Assembly (NCBI RefSeq): GCF_030272615.1
Contig: NC_081414.1
Span: forward strand, 4,899,501 to 4,963,500
Direction: 5' to 3'
From: Cryptomeria japonica
Taxonomy: Eukaryota > Streptophyta > Pinopsida > Cupressales > Cupressaceae
DNA: 64,000 bases
The notes beneath the pieces are model-generated. The model did no database searches, was not told the origin of the DNA, and saw nothing but the letters and a program-made list of their open reading frames with translations. The translations under genes and the position numbers were made by a program. Shown piece after piece: positions 23,477 through 34,694 of this stretch. Numbering within the stretch: the stretch's first letter is position 1; every line of letters begins with the position of its first letter.

Positions 23477-24275
23477 TCACTTTGCCAAGGTCGGAGGAAA
23501 AACAAGGCGGTCTACCTCTGTCTGAGAAATCCAAGATGAATCTTCAATTGGTCTGTCCTTCCACTTCACAAGATGCTCCTTATACTGACTACTCCAGGTA
23601 TTACGCCCAATCCTACTATCCAAAATATCCTCAATCTGATCTGGTTCCTTCTGGGGAAACTGTTTCTCCAAGTCTTCAATACTATCCTCACCAAATTCTA
23701 GTTCATGATACTCATGAAGATCTTCAATGTTAAACATAGGTGAAATACTCAGACTATCTAGTAAGTCTACTTCATGCATTTGTAGAACTGAACTTCCTCA
23801 AAAGCCCGTAAGGTCCAAACTTCTTCATCTGCAACTTGTTATAAGTTCCAACTGGAAATCTCTCTTTTCTCATATATACCATCACTTCATCACCAACTTA
23901 AGATTCCTTATGTCTCCTCTTCTCATCTGCCTTCTCCTTATACTTGTTGTTCATGTCTTCCAAATGCTGCTTAACCTGAATATGCAATGTTGCCATGTGA
24001 TCTGCAAAGTCTTATGCTTCTGAACTTCTCCAATCTGCACTGCTAATGTCTCTCAATTCTGATATACCTCTAGGATGCACTTTGGTAACAATATCAAAAG
24101 ATGTTCTTTCGGTACATCTATTCACTTAATTGTTGTAGGCAAACTCTGCTTGTGCAAGGATCAGATCCCAACTTCCGGTTTTATCTCCCACTAAACATCT
24201 CAACAAATTTACCAAACTCTGGTTAACTACTTATGTCTATCCATCAGTCTGTGGATGAAAAGTAGAACTGAACTT
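23477..24275 (-). pseudogene. Integrase C-terminus and chromodomain fragment
   Basis: From the deletion joint at about 24275 downward: the integrase segment beginning at FSSTFHPQTDG (the residue at the catalytic Glu position is now a stop), [52 protein letters not shown], then, after frameshifts, the tail and a chromodomain (23630-23500: DQIEDILDSRIGRN then KEHLVKWKDRPIEDSSW). The frame ends at 23477. RT, RNase H and the integrase core are absent. Confidence 0.88.
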
Positions 24276-24427
24276 TCATCTTCACTCACATCTTCAATAT
24301 GTTGGTCTCTTCTTTGGGCTGTCTCCACGGCTTCCAACCAGGTTTCTATACCTTGCAACATCTCCATTACAAAAGGGTTTTCATTCCCACATGCTCCACC
24401 ATTCCTAGCTCCTCTTCGTGCCATCAT
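24276..24427 (-). pseudogene. Gag N-terminal fragment fused to integrase
   Basis: The ATG at 24427 begins MMARRGARNGG, followed by NPFVMEMLQGIETWLEAVET and EDVSEDE, a gypsy gag N-terminus. After about 50 codons the sequence switches to integrase out of frame, ending 16 codons later at 24227. The removed part corresponds to most of gag, protease, RT, RNase H and most of integrase. Confidence 0.85.
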
Positions 24428-24519
24428 TCACACTAGGCTTTTGCAGCTGCAGGTCGGATCCACAATCTACCAACCTACAACAAAATTTTAGGACACGCAA
24501 CCTCCAGAACGAAACTTTT

Positions 24520-24530
24520 CTCTGATACCA
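24520..24530 (-). other. Primer-binding site of the derivative
   Basis: The minus strand reads TGGTATCAGAG, the initiator-Met tRNA primer core, two bases from LTR c. Confidence 0.88.
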
Positions 24531-24532
24531 CT

Positions 24533-25311
24533 TGAAGCAATCACCAGTGAGGAGGGACCTCAAAGAGATCAATCTGGACTAGCCATCAAGAGTAAACACA
24601 ACGGAAATACAAAGATATTATGGAGGAAATGCATAACAGATTATTTTATTTCATGAAAATTGATTACATCCAACTGGTAACAACTGAGTTACAACATACC
24701 GACTCATAGGCCTAGTAGAACATATAAAATAGGTCACAACCGAGACCTTGAATCGTGAGATCTATCTTCTACGCACAATCTAGCTACTTGATTCTCTGAT
24801 TCATTATTTCTAATGCACAATTATAATTATATATCGATCCAAAGGATCCAGTCGGCCCAAAAGGGATCAAAACCTGAAGAACAAGACCTAACGTGTAAAA
24901 TAACAAGGTCGGCCTCTGCCAAGAGATTCCTCCGAAAAATCCAAACGATGAAATGTAGATCGTGAGAAAAGGTCGACCACATGCAAAGGAATATCAAAAG
25001 CAATGCCCAAGGCTCCGCAAGCTTCGGAAGGGGTTTCAGTAGATCACCAAAATAGGTCCAGGCAACAGGTAACAGGAAACTGTCAAGGAAACCGATAGCG
25101 GTATCTTGCCAGAAAATGATCCAAATGCGATGCAGTTAGGAAACAAGAAAGATGATCAATTCTTTAAGTAGAATCCAACTCCATAGGATTTGGTGAGCCA
25201 AAACCAAGACACACAAAAAGAAAACTGAAACTGCAAACATAAAACAAAATGGAAAGGAATTTTGTTTTGGTTGATGCAAGATTGCTATGAACCGGGGATC
25301 CTTCTGCATCA
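24533..25311 (-). repeat. LTR c, 5' LTR of the derivative
   Basis: Complete LTR of 779 bp from TGAAGCAATCACC to CTTCTGCATCA. The outer end contains the inverted repeat TTGATGCA / TGCATCA also seen in LTR d. Confidence 0.9.
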
Positions 25312-26539
25312 ATATGATTCTATCACCCTCAAATTCATAAACATGCTTCAATCTACAATCATCGATTTATGTCGAAAGAGAAGAACTTGTTTCAAAAATA
25401 TACAAACTTTATCTTATTCTCAATTAAAGAACCTATAACATAGGTATTGTGAGAACAATCAATGCATTGGTCTTTCCCCAACTCAATTTTGAGAAAAATT
25501 ATATAGCCTGAATTTGTATCTCCCACACCTTTAACAAGATCTAACTAGGATATAACTTGCAAACCTAGAGTTTTTAGCTAATTTGCATTAATATCTCCAT
25601 CTTGAAGAGGGACCTATGTGTAACCTTCCTGCCCTAAGTTGTTATAAAAAACAAATGTATTACATCTTTCCATCTACCTTAAATATCAAGTAGGTGAATG
25701 TTACATTTATAATGCGTCGACAGAATTCTATGAACAACTTCTCTTTCAAAAAATCACTAATGACGATCTTTAATATTTTTTGCAATGATTAGGTTGCAGT
25801 AAACGATATTTGAGAATTGTTGGTCATATTTTGTGATAAATTTTTGATAAATAGAGACATGAAATATGCATATGTTGAAGATGCTCTAACGAAGGTTGCA
25901 AAGTTTAATAAGAAAATCTTAGAGACAAGATTTTGTCCCATATAAGTTCAAATATTAGAAAAAATATTTGTTTAATTGAAGTTTGAGTGTGGATGATAAT
26001 TTACGTCTAAAATAGAGGGCATGCTTACTGATTGGGCATTGGCAATGATAACCCAATCAGAAAAATTAAAATCATGACCAAGAGGCTTGCACAAAAAACA
26101 TCATGACAAAGCAAGGCCGATGTCCACACCATTTCTAGGGTTGTTATAAGCTCCACATATAATATGGTTAGAAGAGAAGGTATCATCAAGGTAGGCATTT
26201 GGTTCATAATAGAGGTGGACTTGATACACAAGCTATGTCAAACGACATTGTAGGTGCCTTAAGAAAAGTGTTCAAAAGAAGGTTTTTAATCTTTTGGGAG
26301 CACCAAGGAAACAAAAAATTAAATATTCCATGGTGTGGTTTATGAAATATTATGATATGATGCCAATTATAATTGAAACCATGTTCTTCTAGCAAACACA
26401 ATATTTGAATGTTGATCCCACAATTTTTGGGACTCGCAAAGGTTGTTGGACACATCAATATTAATTTGGGAAGCATCATCTACAACCAATTCATAAAGAG
26501 AATATCCTTGAGAATGCTCTTAAGTTGTGTTTAGATTTT
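25312..26539. other. Stretch without a recognised gene
   Basis: A weakly conserved minus-strand reading (LKHVYEFEGDRII at about 25320-25355; GDINANQLK near 25580) may be the upstream part of the gypsy element interrupted at 21938. Another possible minus-strand coding piece lies at 26040-26480 (YLDDTFSSNHIICGAYNNPR). I cannot assign either. Confidence 0.3.
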
Positions 26540-26815
26540 ATTGTCATAGAGATAAGGAATTTGCAAGCATCCTTCTAGATTAAGATTAGAATCCAAAAAT
26601 GTTTGACTAGCAAAGTTGCTTGATAAAGAGAAAACTCATGTCAAAACTGGAGTGGTGGGAACATTTGGATATAGGGCTCTAGAATATCCTTTAAAAAGTC
26701 AACTTACAAAGAATTCAGATGTATACAGTTTTTGGAGCGGTAGTCCTTGACGTTCTTGCCGGAAAAGAAAGATTGTCTCTTGTTCTTCTAGTTACTATAT
26801 TGGATGCATTTTTTA
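26540..26815 (+). pseudogene. Receptor-like protein kinase fragment
   Basis: The translation shows the catalytic HRDI (about 26545), a decayed ...LLD-D-NPKMFD stretch with the DFG motif lost, then a clean [20 protein letters not shown] activation segment (26621-26680), a Y-x-x-x-EY P+1 loop and [11 protein letters not shown] one-base insertion at about 26735 shifts the frame, after which [17 protein letters not shown] and TILDAFFI continue the F-helix region. The pattern (GTFGY, then the EY loop, then SDVYSFG) is that of plant receptor-like kinases. No N-lobe was found. The fragment is dead. Confidence 0.82.
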
Positions 26816-27371
26816 TCCTCTCAATTTTTAAAAACATTAGAGAAACTATAGGAAAGGAAGCAAGTAGCTAAAATGGAAGTTTACAAATGCATTTAGAGTG
26901 GTGATAATCGTCTTTGTAGCTTAGATTACATATGAGTTGTGTTTTAAGACAATGGATCCTTTTAGTAAGCACTAGCAAAGCGCTTGGGTGATCAACACAT
27001 TTTGGTACTTACTTTATTTTGGTTTGTTTTGGAGTCCTCTATGTCCTTTTAGGATCCATCTCAAAACTCAATGCAATAACTTTGACAACTTCAGTATTAG
27101 TTGCAAATCTTGATGTAAAATAAGATAAGAAAGAAGGAAAGGCAACTCACACAAATGTTTTCATCTTGGATGATAAAAGTGCAGGTAAATGAATGTTGAA
27201 AGGGGGGGGGGGTGAATAAATCAACATATATTAATACTTGTTGGTAAATAAATTTGTCACTATGATTTTTTCATTGAAATTGACCCTGTTTTTCCCAAGA
27301 GAAATGACAACCACACCAACACTTGGAGAGATTGCAGCAAAATCACAATCTTCCTCTGCGTTTGAGAGGGG
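26816..27371. other. Non-coding, with a copia LTR end
   Basis: From about 27195 the plus strand has an 11-base G run (27202-27212) followed by GTGAATAAATCAACATATAT, resembling the GAGGG...GTGAATCAGCATAT start of the copia LTR at 44755. It is probably an old LTR piece into which the copia element at 27377 inserted. It ends with the target sequence CAACT (27372-27376). Confidence 0.4.
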
Positions 27372-27376
27372 CAACT

Positions 27377-27650
27377 TGTAAGAAAAATAACCAAGTGTAG
27401 AAAATTGCAGAGAAGAAGAACAACACATAACACTCATATTTACGTAGAAAAACTTGATAAAAATATATCAGTAAAATACCACGGGCAAAATATCTTTCGT
27501 ATTGATTCTTAGAGATTACAAAGTTACAACAATCTCAAAACTGTACGTCAAAACATGACTTCAAGCAGCATAGAACAACCGAGTTGTAGAGTCACAATTG
27601 AAGATGTAAGTATGACTTGCACAACTTCATGTAAAACACATGGGTTGTAA
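27377..27650 (-). repeat. Truncated 3' LTR of the gag-only copia element
   Basis: It aligns with the 5' LTR from TGTAAGAAAAATAAC through CACGGGCAAAATATCTTTCG to ACATGTAAAA. Its U3 start and TATA region are missing because the internal deletion runs into it at about 27650-27690. Confidence 0.85.
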
Positions 27651-27685
27651 TTTCCCATGTAAACCATACCACCAACACAAGATTG

Positions 27686-28609
27686 CTAACTAGAAAACCA
27701 GTCTCTATGTGGTGTCATATGAAAGGAAGCACCACAGTCAAGAATCCAAACATGAAGTAAAGAGTTTCTCAGATTATCATTTAATACCTCTCCATCTTCC
27801 AATGGTGTCTGAACTTCAGTAGTGTTTGCCTCAAATGCTAGTGTACTAGAATTCTCCTTGGTTGCTTTTGGCAACCTGCAATCCTTCTTGACATGCCCAT
27901 TTTTGCCAAAGTTCGAACACTTTACCTTTTTCCGCTCCTTGGATTTGGACCTGATTTGTCCATGCTCAATATTTGCTATATCCTGAGTTCTTCCTCTTGC
28001 AACAAGGGCTTCATTAGAAGAATATCCTTGAGATATCTTCTGCCTTGAATCTTTAGAGATTAAAACAACCACCACATCTTCAAAGACCAACTTCCCACTT
28101 GGTGCAAAATTACTAAGAGCCATAACCAATTGATCCCAACTATCTGGTAAGGAGCATAGTAATAATGTTGCTTTATCTTCTTCATCAATTTTCACACCCA
28201 CTAAAGCCAACTTGCCCGTCATTGTGTTGAAATAATTGAGATGATCTATGACGGATGAATTATCACGCATCCTCAAATTATTTAACTGTCTTCGTAATAG
28301 AATTTTGTTTGCCAATGACTTCGTCTCATACAACTTTGCAAGCTTATTCCACAAGTCATGAGCAGATTTCTCTTCTGCAACATTGAACATAATTGAATCT
28401 GCTAGAGATAACTGGATTGTTTTGCTAGCCATGCTATCCCTAGTAATCCAATCTAACATGCTCATATTTGCAGGTTTTGATGCTACTCCTTTAAGATCTC
28501 TGTCACATCCATCCTCCACCAACAAAGCTTGAATCTTAAGATTCCATAAAGAAAAATTCAAACCATCGAATGTATGCACCTCAAATCCGGTAACACTATT
28601 TCTTCCCAT
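27686..28609 (-). pseudogene. Copia gag with protease start
   Basis: Uninterrupted frame of 307 codons beginning MGRNSVTGFEVHTFDGLNFS. A copia capsid domain spans residues 10-180 (FSLWNLKIQALLVED; SLPDSWDQLVMALSNFAP). A basic linker precedes a damaged zinc knuckle at residues ~232-246, KCSNFGKNGHVKKDC, in which the second Cys is Phe. The start of the protease, HVWILDCGASFHMTPHRDWF, lies at the very end with the catalytic Asp kept. The frame then runs into the deletion joint. Although open, the protein has no pol and a defective knuckle, so it is counted as a remnant; it could still make a capsid-like protein. Confidence 0.88.
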
Positions 28610-28653
28610 TGTTCACCTCTCAAAATAAACAACTTCTACACAAAAAAACCTAT

Positions 28654-28665
28654 GCTTTGATACCA
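28654..28665 (-). other. Primer-binding site of the gag-only copia element
   Basis: The minus strand reads TGGTATCAAAGC, one base from the initiator-Met tRNA site, two bases from the LTR edge at 28668. Confidence 0.9.
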
Positions 28666-28667
28666 AT

Positions 28668-29932
28668 TGTAAGAAAAATAACAAGTGCATAAAATTGTAG
28701 AGAAGAACAAAAACACATAACACTCAAATTTACATGGAAAAACCAGATAAAAATATACCACTAGAAAATCACGGGCAAAATATCTTTCGTATTGATTCTC
28801 AGGAATTACAGAGTTACAACAATCTCAAAACTATACATCAAAACATGACTTCGAGCAACATAAAACAACAGAGTTGCAAAGTCCTAATTGAAGACAAATT
28901 ACTAAATATAGAGAGTATGACTCACACAACTACATGTAAAATACATGTCAAAATTACTATTTATAGTAAATCTTCTAACAAAACTTTCTATTTATAGTAA
29001 GTCTCAAAAAAATTAACGCCTTTGGTAAGACGCCTAATGGAAAGTGCCTAGCGGCGCACTGGATGGGAATCCATGATTACTCAACCACATCTAGATGAGA
29101 ATCGAAGATGACTCAACCACATTTAGATGAGAATCCAATTTGAACTTCTGGTGCAGTCATGGTTAGGAGGGACCTCAATGGAATCTATCTAGACCATGCA
29201 ACAAGAGTAAATACAATGAAAGCAAGACAAGATGATGGAGGCAATGCAGAGCTGATTAATTATATCATGAAAATTGATTAAAAATGACCGATAATATCCG
29301 AGCTACAAGATTCGGCTCATTGGCCTGCTACATACATGCTCAATTACAAAATCGGTTGACTCCAGACCTCTAAATATTAAGATATGTCTTCTATGCTCTC
29401 TAGATGAATTATGAAGCTTAATTACATTGATTTATGGTCTAGAGGGATCCGGTCGGCCCAAGAAGATTGAAACAACGATGAACATGATGGAACATGTAAA
29501 ATCACTAGGTCAGCCTCCGACAATGAAAATCCTCCGGAAAATCCAAAGGAAGAAGTGTGGATCAAAGGGAAGGTTGGCCACATTCCAAGGAACATTGGAA
29601 TCAACAAACTGAATCTCCGCAAGCTATAGAAAGGATCCGCAAGATTCACCAATAGAAAATAGGTCCAAGCGGTTCTTGTGCTCTAAGCCAGAAAACTGTC
29701 TTGGAATCGGGAGGCGATAACTTGCCAGAAAATGATCAAAACGTCCCGCGGTTCAGGAATAAGGAAGATAATCATGATTGTAAGCAAAATCCAGCTCCGC
29801 AAGATCTGACGAGAAAATCCAAAAATAAATGCTGAAACTGCAAAACAGAAAATAAGTTGAAAGAAATATTTTTGGTTGATGCAAGATTGCCAAGAACAGG
29901 GGATGCTCATGCATCAACTTCACATTCCAACA
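28668..29932 (-). repeat. 5' LTR of the gag-only copia element, interrupted
   Basis: Read on the minus strand it begins TGTTGGAATGTGAAG, is split by the 768-bp solo LTR (29149-29916) plus its duplicated ACTTC, and ends ...CTTACA at 28668. Without the insertion it is about 490 bp. A TATA-like ACTATAAATAG on the minus strand lies at about 28960-28975. The conserved copia GGTTTTTCCATGTAAA motif is at about 28730-28745. Confidence 0.82.
29149..29916 (-). mobile_element. Solo LTR d of the chromovirus family at 21938-25311
   Basis: It aligns along its whole length with LTRs a-c but is clearly more diverged. It starts TGGTGCAGTCATGG, ends GATGCTCATGCATCA, and is flanked by perfect ACTTC duplications (29144-29148 and 29917-29921). 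This is the product expected from recombination between the two LTRs of an inserted element. Confidence 0.93.
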
Positions 29933-30126
29933 CAACTCCCTTGTATGATGGAGGGTTTGTGTACTTTTAACTTGAAAGAACATAAATGAGAAAACATAAA
30001 ATTAAAATAAGGTGAATAACAAAAATCCTAATGATAAACATACGAACACCAAATAGGATTTCACAATTGATAACAAATTATAGGGGGTTTTCTAGCACAA
30101 CATAAGTTTTTAACTCGCAATGATGA

Positions 30127-31280
30127 TGTAGTGTCCTAAAATTACACCCCTTTGCAATTTTGATCACATTTGGGTCTTCACCTTAGTGTTTGTGCCCCTT
30201 GGCCTGATTGAAGATCCGATTATGCTCATACACATCACAAATTCCATAAAACGCAAAGTGCACCGCATCAAGCACCTTAAGCCTACCCCAAAATAGGACA
30301 GGACCATGACGCTGCACCATGGTCCACCCTAATTTAGGGCCCCTCAAAACCCAATGCAATATTTCAAATTTGAGCGGGATCCCCCTCTCCGCATCGGCTC
30401 ATGTTGGAAAATCAATCAATTTTCTCGACGGACAAGTATATAAAGAGGTTTTCCCCTCTCATTTGAAGACCCATCTAACATATCTATCAAGCATCCGAAA
30501 ATCACATGAGATCAAGCATTCAAGAGAAATTGAACATTTTCAGTCTTCCTTCAAGCCTTGGAGTAGAAATAAAGTCAAGGATCAAGCATTGAAGTGGAGA
30601 TCTACATCGTATTTCATGAAACCCTAATTCCATGTGGAGGCAAGAAAAACTTCACAAGGAGGTATCATCATTCAATTTTCAGTCATAATTCAACATTTCC
30701 CTCAAAAGGAGATCATTTCCTTTTGGTCATTTCAATTACATTTGTTTCAATTTCATGTTTAATTTTAAAAGAGGGGCTTGACCTAAAGTAAGCCCCTATT
30801 CCCAACCTTTCCCCCCTTCTTTTTGTGTGCAGGAAACGGGTACAGAGCTATAATATTTAGAATAAGCTTCATTCACATAGACAAATCAACCCTTTTTGGT
30901 GTACAAAGATTTCGGAGGACCGTTGTGATGTGTCATGGTCTTGACTTTTTAGGAGCTTTTTCAAGGGTAAGATCCGACTCAGCTTATACTGCTCAGATCC
31001 AGGTGCACACGAAAAATCCTGCATCTGTAGCTCACTGTTTTCTCAGTTTTACCTTCATTTTTTTAGCATTTTACCCTAATTCAACATTTTAACTTACAAA
31101 AGAGAGGAAAAACCTCACAATAATTAATCAATCCATTCAGTATTCAGTCCTTATTTGATTGTGATTGAATCTAGTGGGTTCCCTTCCCTCTTTTGAATGT
31201 AAAGGCTTTCAAGCGAAATTAATTTTGTGATTTCTCCCTTCTAAGTTGCAAATTGCCAAATCATTTTTTTCCCCTTTACA
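30127..31280 (+). repeat. 5' LTR of the pol-less element
   Basis: It begins TGTAGTGTCC, ends CCCCTTTACA, and aligns throughout with 36583-37743, with many scattered differences showing an old insertion. It contains ACACCCCTTTGCAATTTTGA near the start and CCTTCTTTTTGTGTGCAGG in the R/U5 part. The latter block recurs in the solo LTR at 47865. Confidence 0.93.
30437..30444 (+). promoter_or_regulatory. TATA box of the 5' LTR
   Basis: TATATAAA follows GACAAG about 310 bases into the LTR, conserved at 36893-36900 in the 3' LTR. Likely start of element transcription lies about 30 bases downstream. Confidence 0.75.
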
Positions 31281-31379
31281 TTTTGGTAAACTCGACATGT
31301 CCTATGCTTACTTCTGACTTTTGTTTTCAAATCTGAGCATGTATGCAATTTAAAATTCAAATTTTCATTTACAAGTTTT

Positions 31380-32115
31380 TATTCCTTGCAAATTTTAAAA
31401 ATTTAGAGGTCAATTTCACTAAAACCCTAATTTTTTATTTTCAAAATTGAGCTTGTGAATTGCATAATTTGGGTTAATTGTGTCAGATTTAGTGTCTTTC
31501 AATTTCAAAAGTTTAAATTGTCACTTGCAAGTCAAATTCTACATTTAAATTTTAAAATTAAGTGGCTAATTGCAAAAACCCTAATTTTCAAAAAATTTAA
31601 AATTGAGCTTGTGGGTTGTTTAAATTTTGAATTTATCATTTTAGAGTGGCTTCAAATTCAAATTTGCAATCTTGGATCAAATTTCAAACTTTAAAATTAA
31701 GTGGTTAACTAAAAAAACCCTAATTCTTAAATTTAAATTAACCTTGTGCATTTCCCAATTTTGGATTCATCATTTCATTTCAACCTTAGATCTATTTTTA
31801 AATTTAAAATTAAGAGGTTTTTTTTACAAGGCCCTAATTTTAAATTTAAATTTCTTGTGGACAATTTCAAATTTAAATTTTAAAATTAAGTGGTTAATTA
31901 AAAGAGCCCTAATTTTTAGATTTAAATTGATTATTTCAATTCCAAAATGTCAACATCACATTTTAAATCTAAACTTCAAAATTAAGAGGTTCTTTTTACA
32001 AGGCCCTAATTTTAAAATTAAATTTCTATCTCCTAGTGGGTAATTTTAAATTTAAATTAAGAGGTTATTTTAGCAAAGCCCTAATTTTAAATTTCAATTT
32101 CCTAGGGGATTGCAT
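31380..32115 (+). repeat. Degenerate repeats in the element leader
   Basis: Seven spaced copies of a CCCTAATTTT(A)AAATTTAAAT-like block (near 31424, 31579, 31716, 31831, 31904, 32001 and 32079), mostly followed by a TTG/CTTGTG-like piece and preceded by AAAATTAAG(T/A)GGTT. Spacing ranges from about 70 to 155 bases. Open frames across this zone are a by-product of the repeats, not genes. Confidence 0.8.
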
Positions 32116-32349
32116 AATTTATCACAATTGTTGTCTATCCTTTCAATCACTTTGCTTATTTAATAGAATAATCATTTTTTTTTAATTTTGCATTATTCAA
32201 TTATTTTGCTAATTTTAAACTTCAAATTTCAAATTTCCAATTTCCCTCCCTTAATGCATGAGTTTTACTACTATTAGTCCAACCTATAATATCTTCGTGA
32301 GAAGAAGTTGTAGAATTAAGGCTTCCCAACTTGTTTAATTACCGAGGAG

Positions 32350-34320
32350 ATGGAGCCTAATTTGGATAACTTATTCCATGAGGATATTGGTGGTTCTTCC
32401 AATCCTACAAATGCCCCTATTTATCCTCATTCTTTAGATAGTTCTCATGATGTGGATGAATCACTAACTAGGGTTTTCGTTGACCAATTGGAGAAGATTG
32501 ACAATCAATTTGAAAATCTCCAACAATGGATGAGTCAACAATACCTGGAAAGTGAAGCTCTCCCATTGATTGAAGGATAAAAAGAATGGTTCGAAGTGAT
32601 AAACTTGGTGTTGATATCTTGTGTGATATTGTTCATATTTTTTATTCTAATATTATGCCTATGAAGAGTTGTGTTGAAGCCTTGGTTATACACAACTTCC
32701 TAGTCAAGTTAATCACTCCATTCCCTTGATTGTCCCTTTGGCTAGTGTTCCTACATTTACACCCAACATCATGGACACCTCTACTCAAAATTTCATACCT
32801 ACAAGTGTTAGTCAAGGGGGTAACTCCTCTAATCATAGTTCTTTCATTCCTCCTACTACAAGTCTTCCATTTGTTACCCAATCTTCTCCAATACCTACCT
32901 ACAATAGTGTTCCACCTCCTTATTCACAACCCCCGCCTTCCTATAACAACATCCCTTCTTATTCTCAACCCCTTCCTTTATTTAACAATGTTACCCCTCC
33001 TTCTCAATCCAACATGTCCAATTTCAATCCTTCTGCCGAAGGTACCATCAATAATCTAGCCCAAACAGTGTCTTTCTTGCAACAACAAATCGATTCTATG
33101 AATCAATCTAAGTATATCGTTCCCACATTTGATGTAGTGAACCCATTATCCAATGAAATTTTTTGTGCTATCCATCCTAAACATGTGGAAGTCCCTCAAT
33201 TGGAGCTTTATAATGGAAACTGTGATCTCTTGACTCATGTTAAAACATTTCAAACTTTGTGTAGTGACTTTGCTCATGACCAAAGATTGTTGGCTAAATT
33301 GTTTACTAGAACACTAAGGGATAAAAATTTGCAATGGTAATGTTCTTTACCTCCTTATTCTATTACTTATTTTAAATAATTGGCTAATGCCTTTATTCAA
33401 CAATTTCACAATAATAGTGGTCCTAATATTGCTTTGACCGATTTGATGCATTGTAAGCAAGGCGTTAAAGAAAAAGTAACTAATTTTATTGGTAGATATA
33501 AGCATTTGTATTCTCAAATTTCTTTTCATGTGCCTGATCAAGATATTCAAATAATTTTCATTTCTAATTTGAAAAAAGATATTAGGGATAAACTTCTCTT
33601 TTTTGAGTTTACTTCCTTTAGGCAGTTGTGTGCAATACTTCACAATTATTAGCTTACAATGAGTCAATTGAAGCAATCCTCTTCAATGGCTCCGAATGAT
33701 AAAAGTGAAGGTGTTATACAACCTTTTGTGAAGTTGAAACCAAACAAGGGATTCATAAAATTCAATGACAACAACAAAACTCAAGTAGTAGTAGCAATAA
33801 GTGTGCCTCCTTTGTCAAAATACTTTAGAAAAGAATTCACTCCTCTTAATAAATCTTTGCATAGTATTATGTCACAATTGTTACAAAGGAATGTGTTGAA
33901 ACTTCCCCCTATTAAAACAATTGACACAACTAAGCCTTTTCCACCTTCTTATGATTCCAAAGCCTTTTTTGCCAATACCATTGTCAATCCGATCATGACA
34001 CTAAAAAGTGTTATTCCTTGAGAAGTAATATTCAAGGCTTGATTGATAACAATACCATATATGTGGCTAGTGTGAATGATAAAGGAAACAAATCCGTAGC
34101 TCCTCCTAATCAAAATATTCAAATTTTCACTAATCCTTTACCTTCTTATTCCACTAATGTGATTGAGACCAATCATCTTGCCTTCTCTCCTGATGATCTT
34201 GGACTTGAGTCTAATATTGTGGTGAACCTTATTGAAAAAAATGAATTTCTTAAAGACTTATGCATTACATTTGATCTAGTGAGACTATTGAAGCACCTGA
34301 TGGCCCATTATATATAACTA
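32350..34320 (+). pseudogene. Gag polyprotein of the pol-less element
   Basis: The ATG at 32350 begins MEPNLDNLFHEDIGG, with a helical stretch (VDQLEKIDNQFENLQQWM). A frameshift near 32580 is followed by a Pro/Ser/Tyr-rich part (32880-33010: PPPYSQPPPSYNNIPSYSQP). The capsid domain follows (about 33180-33640): VPQLELYNGNCDLLTHVKTF, HDQRLLAKLFTRTLRDKNLQ, stop, AFIQQFHNN, MHCKQGVKEKVTNFIGRYKH, a typical Ty3 retrotransposon gag. After 33659 a basic linker and, in a shifted frame near 33973-34015, a zinc knuckle CQYHCQSDHDTKKC. It has about four breaks. The product would form the particle that packages the RNA. Confidence 0.87.
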
Positions 34321-34694
34321 TTAAAATCAAAGGCATACCTTCTCAAGGGGTGCTTATTGATCCATCTTGTATGGTTAATATGATAACTAAAGAATTTCTT
34401 TATACTTTGCAATTGCATCAAGTGATATATGATGACATTGATGTGATAGTTACAGTTTTTGATGGTTTCTCTTGTCCTGCTATTGGTTCTATCACACTTC
34501 CTATTGTTGTTGGCACTAAATTCTTAGATGTTGTCTTTTATATCATTCCTACATCCGATCAATTTCATGTGAATTTAGGACATCCTTGGCTCTCTTCCAT
34601 GAAAGCGATCACTTCTATTGGTTTTAAGTGTTCAAAATTTCCTCATGATGGTAAAATCATAACTGTTAATCATAGCATATATCAACCTCGATGA
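34321..34694 (+). pseudogene. Retroviral-type aspartic protease
   Basis: Open frame with MLIDPSCMVNMITKEFLYTL. The catalytic Asp is present, but the usual Asp-Ser/Thr-Gly is Asp-Pro-Ser. The flap and core strands (IGSITLPIVVGTKFLDVVFY) and the C-terminal FHVNLGHPWLSSMKAI, equivalent to the LLGRPW motif, are intact. It would cleave gag. Only a frameshift near 34317 separates it from gag. The Asp-Pro-Ser/Gly variant is common in this gypsy group, so activity in an intact copy is plausible. Confidence 0.85.

Larger units (their letters stand above)
21938..25311 (-). mobile_element. Chromovirus deletion derivative with three LTRs
   Basis: Layout on the plus strand: LTR a (21938-22677), LTR b (22678-23445), about 1.1 kb internal sequence, LTR c (24533-25311). 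The internal part holds a PBS, a gag N-terminus fused to the end of integrase, and a chromodomain, all minus strand. The flanks AGATG (21933-21937) and ATATG (25312-25316) differ by one base and may be the target duplication of the whole composite, implying that the three-LTR structure inserted as a unit or formed in place. Confidence 0.85.
27377..29932 (-). mobile_element. Gag-only Ty1/copia element with perfect TSD
   Basis: Bounded by CAACT at 27372-27376 and 29933-29937, a perfect 5-bp duplication next to TG...CA ends. On the minus strand: 5' LTR (28668-29932, split by a solo LTR at 29149-29916), PBS, gag, a few codons of protease, then directly a truncated 3' LTR. The rest of pol, the polypurine tract and the first part of the 3' LTR are deleted. 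Confidence 0.88.

Noticed and set aside
31455-32043. Two plus-strand open frames of 79 and 123 codons
   Set aside because: They follow the AT-rich leader repeats of the pol-less element; composition is repetitive and no domain is visible.
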